Assembly: GCA_910585285.1 (NCBI GenBank)
Contig: CAJUDL010000073.1
Coordinates: 1-11,221 of the forward strand
Length of the DNA: 11,221 bases
Direction of reading: 5' to 3'
From: an uncultured Muribaculaceae bacterium
GTDB taxonomy: Bacteria > Bacteroidota > Bacteroidia > Bacteroidales > Muribaculaceae
Shown in pieces: positions 7,350 to 11,221 of the stretch. Position 1 is the stretch's first letter, and every line of letters begins with the position of its first letter. A program made the translations under genes and the position numbers. The notes beneath the pieces were generated by a model, which saw only the letters and a list, made by a program, of their open reading frames with translations, was not told where the DNA came from and made no database searches.

Positions 7350-8969
7350 ATGGCAGACTGGCATGCACCTAAGGGACCTTTTGACATCCCTGATGTACCT
7401 AACTTTATCCCTCGCCGTCTGAAGCCGTGGCTGTTTATATTCTTTGTGCTTATTGTGCAATTCTCGGGAGGTATATATCTTGCCGCAGCTTCAGACATGG
7501 TTGGTACGACCGCTCTGATGCAGGAGGATATCTTGATGGCAGGATATGCATCCTTGATAGGACTGGCAATAAATTTTGCGGTGATGTTCCGCATCAAGTT
7601 CCGCTTCTCCAATAGAACGCAACTTCTGACATGTGGGATTGTTTTGATTGTCGCCAATCTTATATGTGCATATACCACCTCTGTGCCTATTCTTGTAATT
7701 ACGTGCTTTATAGCGGGATGGTTTCGAATGCAGGCAACATTTGCATGTAATTCCACGATCCAGTTGTGGTTGACTCCGGTAAGGGATATGTCGATATTTT
7801 TCTGTTATGTGTATATCATAGTTGACAGTGTTATCCAATTGAGTGGAATTGCAACCATATACACTGCATTTTTCTCACAATGGGAATACATGCACTGGAT
7901 TATGATCGGCATGCTGGCATTGATGATGCTTATGGTGTTTTTTCTTGTCAAGCCGGTAAGAGCACCGATGTTCATTCCTCTTCTCGGAATAGACTGGATT
8001 GGAGCAGTGTTGTGGACGGGTTTCATGATGTGTTTCACGTTCATATGTGTTTATGGAAACTATTTCGACTGGTGGGAATCTTCAGAAATATGTCAGGCTG
8101 CGGCTTTAGGTCTGATTTGTCTTTTAATCAATTTATGGCGTGCTTCTTTTCTGCATCATCCATATATCTCTTTTCAGGCAATGAAGAACCGGAATGTGAT
8201 AAAGGCAACATGTATCTATCTTGTATTCTTTACAATGTTGGCGACTGAACATGTATTTGAACACAGTTATGCCGCAAATATATTAGGATTCGATGAAACG
8301 AACCTTATTGATCTCAATTGGTATGTCTTCATCGGAATTGTGGCAGGCTGCGGTTTCACATATTTTACCTTTGCGTTGAGGAAATGGAGATATAAAACCA
8401 TGACTGCAATAGGATTTGCCCTGGCAATCCTATACTTGGCTTATTTTTATTTCCTCATTGATTATGGAGTGGAGAAAGAGATGCTTTTCCTACCCTTGTT
8501 TTTCAGGGGAGCGGCTTCAGTCATTATTTCGATTGTTTATCTGACCTCCATAGTGCAGAGTGGTCTGCCGTTTCAGGTGTTTCCGCAGGCTTTGACACTA
8601 AACGGATTCATGGGAGCTGTGATGGGTGCTACATTCGGACCGGCTGTAATAGGGGAATTTCTCCGACACACTATGGCAAAGAATGCGGCTTTTCTTGGTT
8701 CATCCATAACCGACATGAATCCGGATATTGTTCATGCTCCCCTCGGGCAGCTTTTCGGACTGGTTCAAATACAGGCATTGATCGTATCAATGAAAGAAAT
8801 CTACGGCTGGCTTCTGATTGTCGGGCTCGTGTCTTTGGTACTGATTCTTGTAAGTTACAGCCCGGTAAGACCCTGGGCTATTTTCCCGAAATGGAAAACC
8901 ATAAGGCGGATTCTGAGAAAACTTGTTCGGTCAGAAGAGAGAGTTGAAATGGCTGGATCCAAGGAATAA
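7350..8969 (+). CDS. EmrB-like 14-TM MFS multidrug efflux transporter (DHA2 family)
   Basis: This is a 539-residue inner-membrane protein with a cytoplasmic N-terminus, about 14 hydrophobic spans and a basic C-terminal tail (RPWAIFPKWKTIRRIL region). The size and span count match DHA2 proton-antiporters that work with an EmrA adaptor and TolC channel, which are encoded immediately upstream. SQWEYMHWIMIGMLAL (176-191) occupies the position of the conserved 'WRWIF.IN' segment of EmrB relatives and diverges from the E. coli form. Substrates are probably hydrophobic drugs, bile acids or uncouplers; this is inferred from the family only. The bases encoding residues 173-196 are repeated almost exactly at 10427-10497 in a relic copy. 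A strong terminator follows the stop by 19 bp. Confidence 0.9.
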   Translation: MADWHAPKGPFDIPDVPNFIPRRLKPWLFIFFVLIVQFSGGIYLAAASDMVGTTALMQEDILMAGYASLIGLAINFAVMFRIKFRFSNRTQLLTCGIVLIVANLICAYTTSVPILVITCFIAGWFRMQATFACNSTIQLWLTPVRDMSIFFCYVYIIVDSVIQLSGIATIYTAFFSQWEYMHWIMIGMLALMMLMVFFLVKPVRAPMFIPLLGIDWIGAVLWTGFMMCFTFICVYGNYFDWWESSEICQAAALGLICLLINLWRASFLHHPYISFQAMKNRNVIKATCIYLVFFTMLATEHVFEHSYAANILGFDETNLIDLNWYVFIGIVAGCGFTYFTFALRKWRYKTMTAIGFALAILYLAYFYFLIDYGVEKEMLFLPLFFRGAASVIISIVYLTSIVQSGLPFQVFPQALTLNGFMGAVMGATFGPAVIGEFLRHTMAKNAAFLGSSITDMNPDIVHAPLGQLFGLVQIQALIVSMKEIYGWLLIVGLVSLVLILVSYSPVRPWAIFPKWKTIRRILRKLVRSEERVEMAGSKE

Positions 8970-8988
8970 TCCGAATCTATTTTATAAT

Positions 8989-9025
8989 GCAAAACGCCTC
9001 GCGATTTTTTCGCGAGGCGTTTTGT
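8989..9025. terminator. Strong terminator of the efflux operon, probably bidirectional
   Basis: A near-perfect hairpin: CAAAACGCCTCGCGA (8990-9004) pairs with TCGCGAGGCGTTTTG (9010-9024) around TTTTT, with one further G-T pair outside. The T-run on the 3' arm and its A-run counterpart on the 5' arm let it work on both strands, which suits its place between the convergent MFS and ATPase genes. A related hairpin recurs at 10522-10550. Confidence 0.92.
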
Positions 9026-9129
9026 ATCTTATAAACTAATCCTGATACAGTGCGCTCAGAAATGTGAATAATAACACTATTGCTTGTCTACGGGACGGAA
9101 ATATCATGGCTGATTTGAATAGTAGTGCT

Positions 9130-10314
9130 TTAAAATAGAGAGTTTATATCCATTGTCATGAATTCTTCAGGCGCTATTCCCCCGTCTCCGACTATGAACG
9201 CTCTCTTGGGAGAAAAGTTTTGTCTGAACACATCCAATCCCTCTGTCCGTTGTTCAGAATTGCTTTTTACTTCGATTGCAACGACAGAATTTCCCTTTTT
9301 CAATATATAATCAACCTCCATATTGCGGTCTCGCCAATAGAATACATCAAAACGGTGCTTGAATGCCTGATTTATCAAGTAAGTGCCAATACCCGATTCA
9401 AAGACCCTTCCCCACAGTCGTCGGTCGGTCATGGCATTTTCAAACGAGGTATTCAGATATGCGAGTTTCAGGGCATTGTTGTAGACCTGCAACTTAGGTA
9501 TGCTCGCCTTGCGCCTTGCCATATCAATGCTGAATTTCTGTAGACCGCACAGCAATCCACTATCATTGAGAAGATTGAGATACGAAAGCAGCGTCGATGT
9601 ATTTCCTGCATCCTGAAGCATTCCAAGCATCTTATTGAGCGAGAGCAACTCACCTGAATATGCAGCTCCCAATTCAAAAGTCTGCCTTAACAATGCAGGC
9701 TTGCCTACGGGAGAGTCCATAAGAATATCCTTATTAATGGTGGAATCAATGATGGCGGACTGGATATATTGTTGAAACCGTTCATAATCACCAATTAGAG
9801 GAATAGCTCCCGGATATGCGCCATAATACATATATTCTGACAACGAAATGTTGAACGCATCTCTCATTTCCGTATAACTCCAATGACTCATGCGAATCTC
9901 CTCAAATCTCCCTGCAAGAGATTCTGACAGACCTTTCTCTAACAACACTCTGCTGCTTCCGAGCAGCAAAACCTTAATGTTGCAATCATGAAATGTGTCT
10001 GAATCCCATTCTTTCTTAATGATTTCGCTCCAGTTGGCGATTTTCTGTATTTCATCGATTACAAGGATAATCTCGGAGTGTTTTTTGCTCTCTTTTAAGC
10101 TTCTTGCGGCTTCCCAGCAATCAGCTATCCACGCCCGGTTAGAGGCGGGCACATCATCGGCGGAATAGAAAAGATAGGGTGACTCAATGTCGTTGAGAAC
10201 TTGCTTCACAACCGTTGATTTCCCTATCTGACGAGGTCCGACTATAACCTGAATAAAACGGCGTGGCTCTTCAAGACGAGATTTAATAGTTTTATATTCA
10301 GAACGTTTGTACAT
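9130..10314 (-). CDS. AAA ATPase with C-terminal DUF4143 (nuclease-fold) domain
   Basis: This 394-residue cytoplasmic protein has a P-loop at 26-34 (GPRQIGKST), Walker B at 84-90 (LVIDEIQ), a sensor-1-like LLLGSS at 116-121, and ESLAGRF at 131-137 with the arginine expected to act as finger. YYGAYPG (163-169) and a winged-helix-like linker (about 175-290) follow. The C-terminal DUF4143 domain has FESGIGTYL (305-313), EVDYIL (333-338) and IEVKS (347-351), so Glu305, Asp335 and Glu348-x-Lys350 line up as a PD-(D/E)xK-type site. Such ATPases are abundant in Bacteroidales and archaea and their cellular job is not established. The gene stands alone, convergent to the efflux operon, and lies between the intact MFS gene and its relic, which suggests it belongs to a rearranged or acquired segment. 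Confidence 0.92.
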   Translation of the reverse strand: MYKRSEYKTIKSRLEEPRRFIQVIVGPRQIGKSTVVKQVLNDIESPYLFYSADDVPASNRAWIADCWEAARSLKESKKHSEIILVIDEIQKIANWSEIIKKEWDSDTFHDCNIKVLLLGSSRVLLEKGLSESLAGRFEEIRMSHWSYTEMRDAFNISLSEYMYYGAYPGAIPLIGDYERFQQYIQSAIIDSTINKDILMDSPVGKPALLRQTFELGAAYSGELLSLNKMLGMLQDAGNTSTLLSYLNLLNDSGLLCGLQKFSIDMARRKASIPKLQVYNNALKLAYLNTSFENAMTDRRLWGRVFESGIGTYLINQAFKHRFDVFYWRDRNMEVDYILKKGNSVVAIEVKSNSEQRTEGLDVFRQNFSPKRAFIVGDGGIAPEEFMTMDINSLF

Positions 10315-10323
10315 GTATTTACA

Positions 10324-10354
10324 TTTTACGCAGTGAGATGTGTATTTTTACGCA
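10324..10354. repeat. Direct repeat TTTTACGCA x2, 22 bp apart, in the ATPase leader
   Basis: TTTTACGCA occurs at 10324-10332 and 10346-10354, and the match extends to ATTTTACGCAGTG versus ATTTTTACGCAATG. The 22-bp spacing is about two helical turns. Both copies lie between the -7 box and the ATPase ATG, over or just after the expected transcription start, which is a position suited to a repressor site or an RNA-binding site. Confidence 0.6.
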
Positions 10355-10357
10355 ATG

Positions 10358-10389
10358 CAAATATAATATTTTTTAGTGACACCTCCAAA
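10358..10389 (-). promoter_or_regulatory. Near-consensus promoter of the ATPase gene
   Basis: On the minus strand TTTG (10386-10389) is followed after exactly 20 bp by TATATTTG (10358-10365), the canonical Bacteroidetes -33/-7 arrangement. Transcription should start near 10351, giving a leader of about 37 nt. Confidence 0.8.
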
Positions 10390-10426
10390 CAAGCGTGTTA
10401 TTGTTTCCAGCCAAACCAAGAATACA

Positions 10427-10521
10427 GCATTTTTCTCACAATGGGAATACATGCACTGGATTATGATCAGGATGCTGGCATTGATGATGCTTATGGTATT
10501 ATCTGAATCTATCATATGCAA
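10427..10521 (+). pseudogene. Relic of an MFS efflux pump gene with a large internal deletion
   Basis: Bases 10427-10497 match 7866-7936, inside the MFS pump gene, at 69 of 71 positions, in the same orientation and reading frame (TAFFSQWEYMHWIMI is retained). From 10498 the sequence instead matches the 3' end of that gene: 10498-10512 aligns with 8966-8980 at 13 of 15 positions, then continues into a copy of the terminator. The equivalent of 7937-8965 (1,029 bp, exactly 343 codons) is absent, and the stop codon TAA has become TTA. Weaker similarity may begin at about 10396. The relic cannot encode a pump. It shows that a second copy of the gene end once existed here. Confidence 0.85.
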
Positions 10522-10550
10522 AACGCCTCGCGAAAAAACCGCGAGGCGTT
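10522..10550. terminator. Relic copy of the efflux-operon terminator with altered loop
   Basis: AACGCCTCGCG (10522-10532) pairs perfectly with CGCGAGGCGTT (10540-10550) around AAAAAAC. The stem and the upstream flank (gcaa) match the intact terminator, but the 3' flank beyond GGCGTT has lost the T-run (atcc instead of ttg). It is probably weaker on the plus strand; on the minus strand the stem is followed by TTGC. Confidence 0.7.
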
Positions 10551-10590
10551 ATCCTCCGCGCTTACGTGAAATCTCGACTATTGATTGTCC

Positions 10591-10606
10591 TGCAAAATTT
10601 TTTGCA
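10591..10606. repeat. 16-bp inverted repeat in the unassigned region
   Basis: TGCAAAA (10591-10597) and TTTTGCA (10600-10606) flank TT. A further TTTTGCA follows at 10613-10619, giving a cluster of three related 7-mers in 30 bp. Confidence 0.5.
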
Positions 10607-10778
10607 ACATATTTTGCAATGGCAGTTGGCGGATTGTGGTGGCTCATGTCTGCTACCAAAACAGGACTTGTGCCTCATGATGTCTCCGAAAGTCTTTCTC
10701 GTTTTAATCTGTTCCCCACCATCTCCGTATTTGGTGAGCCAGGAGAGGGTATAGTTCAGGAGAAGCAATTGCTGCCAT

Positions 10779-10794
10779 AAGCTCCTCGGAGCTT
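10779..10794 (+). terminator. Inverted repeat at the end of the unassigned frame, possible terminator
   Basis: AAGCTCC (10779-10785) is mirrored by GGAGCTT (10788-10794) with only TC between. It overlaps the TAA at 10778-10780. The two-base centre is tight for an RNA loop, and only a few Ts follow (tgcttgg), so it may instead be a binding site. Confidence 0.3.
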
Positions 10795-10865
10795 TGCTTG
10801 GTGCAAGTCTGCCGCTTGGTAAGAAACACAGTAAACAATCATATCACGCACACAGAAAAAAATTT

Positions 10866-10895
10866 CATATATTTCACATCTATGTGAAATATATG
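10866..10895. promoter_or_regulatory. Perfect 14-2-14 palindrome, likely operator of the toxin operon
   Basis: CATATATTTCACAT (10866-10879) is perfectly inverted at 10882-10895, with CT between. It ends 3 bp before the -7 box and so covers the -33 region of the toxin promoter, where a bound dimer would block RNA polymerase. Autorepression by a toxin-antitoxin complex through such a palindrome is usual for type II systems; the protein that binds here is inferred, not seen. Confidence 0.75.
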
Positions 10896-10898
10896 TCG

Positions 10899-10906
10899 TA
10901 TCTTTG
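10899..10906 (+). promoter_or_regulatory. -7 box of the toxin gene promoter (TATCTTTG)
   Basis: This is an exact TAnnTTTG match 25 bp upstream of the ATG at 10932. AAAAGGA at 10917-10923 may serve as a ribosome-binding site. Confidence 0.7.
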
Positions 10907-10931
10907 CGTTGTAATTAAAAGGACTATAGAT

Positions 10932-11221
10932 ATGAATGAGGTAGAACTGGTTTTAGTCAACGATACAGACAAGTGTACTATTTATACAATTTAGTTCTCG
11001 GAGGAATCTGAGACAGAATACGAGCGTTTTTATTCCAAATTCATAGAAGACGCACAATTGAATCAAGACTTGTTACGCATAGTGCAGCTTGTAGATAAAA
11101 TTGCCGATGAGGGAGCGTTGGAACGTTTCTTCCGTCCCGAGGGCAAGATGCGTGATTCTGTGGTGGCTCTTCCTGTGCTTCGCTCAAAACTCCGTCTATA
11201 CTGTCTGCGTCTCTCCGACCG
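10932..11221 (+). pseudogene. Gp49/RelE-like toxin gene interrupted by an in-frame amber codon (partial)
   Basis: The ATG at 10932 opens MNEVELVLVNDTDKCTIYTI, then TAG at 10992-10994, after which the same frame stays open to the window edge (FSEESETEYERFY... ALERFFRPEGKMRDS... LRSKLRLYCLRLSDR). The joined sequence has the pattern of Bacteroides phage-derived Gp49-like proteins of the RelE/HigB group: an N-terminal strand leading to [IV].FS, a helical middle, then G.LE..FR.EGK..D and the strand KLRLYCLR. Relatives act as mRNA interferases and are followed by an HTH antitoxin gene, which would lie beyond the window. One base change (TAG to CAG, AAG or TGG) restores the frame, so the break is young, or is a sequencing error. 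No in-frame restart codon occurs until the KMRDS methionine, so the full toxin should not be made. Confidence 0.72.

Larger units (their letters stand above)
10551..10865. other. 315-bp region of unassigned, possibly decayed sequence
   Basis: There is no complete gene here. On the plus strand one frame, continuous with the MFS relic, stays open to TAA at 10778-10780 and reads AKFFATYFAMAVGGLWW, then TISVFGEPGEG. Because that frame also runs through the relic and its terminator hairpin it has no credible start of its own. It may be the end of an older gene, or conserved non-coding DNA whose real strand is unclear. I do not recognise a family. Two inverted repeats lie in it (10591-10606 and 10779-10794). 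From about 10800 to 10865 I see nothing beyond the approach to the toxin promoter. Confidence 0.45.

Noticed and set aside
7301..7756. 151-codon minus-strand ORF over the adaptor/pump junction
   Set aside because: It is a shadow of the strongly supported adaptor and pump genes, with no promoter and composition typical of an antisense frame.
10427..10497. The 71-bp repeat as an antisense RNA or target site acting on the MFS mRNA
   Set aside because: It is in the same orientation as the pump gene, so a plus-strand transcript would not pair with the mRNA. No TAnnTTTG box was found on the minus strand to the right of it, and the nearby ATPase promoter starts downstream of it and reads away.
8989..10550. 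The two terminator-like hairpins as terminal inverted repeats of a mobile element carrying the ATPase gene
   Set aside because: The hairpins are self-palindromic terminators, the right one is explained by the MFS relic that includes its 5' flank, and there is no transposase or target-site duplication.
10992..10994. Amber codon read as glutamine (alternative genetic code)
   Set aside because: The nitroreductase gene in the same window ends in TAG with no sensible extension, and no phage genes are seen, so the standard code applies.
10794..10994. A 66-codon ORF starting at 10794
   Set aside because: It begins upstream of the palindrome and promoter; the genuine start is the ATG at 10932 in the same frame, which follows the -7 box and an AAAAGGA site.
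1..11221. CRISPR arrays, tRNA or rRNA genes, intact insertion sequences
   Set aside because: No regularly spaced repeats, no tRNA cloverleaf or rRNA-like segments and no transposase frames were seen.

Overview
The window looks like chromosomal DNA of a gut-type Bacteroidales bacterium (Bacteroides/Muribaculaceae range; the genus cannot be set from this sequence). The evidence is the moderately AT-rich composition, several -7 boxes of the Bacteroidetes form TAnnTTTG placed just upstream of genes, AT-rich leaders with little Shine-Dalgarno signal, and families common in that order: a BNR_4 propeller, an AAA/DUF4143 ATPase, a TolC-HlyD-MFS operon and a Gp49/RelE-like toxin.

Layout. Positions 2-109 are the tail of an unidentified gene, followed by two hairpins. 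A secreted alpha/beta hydrolase (234-1586, minus) and a TM1586-type nitroreductase (1664-2452, plus) are divergent from a 77-bp spacer in which their two -7 boxes overlap each other's -33 regions. A 310-bp gene-poor spacer with small hairpins follows. Next come a DUF4304 protein (2763-3452) and, 17 bp on, a secreted BNR_4 beta-propeller (3470-4768) that is probably a carbohydrate-active enzyme.

The centre is a tight tripartite drug-efflux operon: outer-membrane TolC-like channel (4998-6317), HlyD/EmrA-like adaptor (6314-7348, 4-bp overlap) and 14-TM EmrB-like MFS pump (7350-8969, 1-bp gap), closed by a very strong terminator at 8989-9025. A promoter-like box at 4802-4809 and a 28-codon small ORF (4839-4925) precede the operon and could form a leader.

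The right third is accessory and rearranged. A convergent AAA ATPase/DUF4143 gene (9130-10314, minus) has a near-consensus promoter and a 22-bp-spaced direct repeat in its leader. Just beyond it is a relic copy of the MFS gene: 71 bp from its middle (69 of 71 identical) joined to a diverged copy of its 3' end and terminator, lacking the equivalent of about 1,030 bp between them. The relic terminator has the same stem, but its loop is nearly the reverse complement of the intact one. About 300 bp of unassigned sequence follows. The window ends with a Gp49/RelE-like toxin gene whose promoter carries a perfect 14-2-14 palindrome, a likely operator, and whose frame is broken by an amber codon at codon 21.

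The left and middle genes look intact and ordinary. The points most worth a second look are the MFS relic with its flipped terminator loop, the interrupted toxin with its palindromic operator, and the small ORF ahead of the efflux operon.
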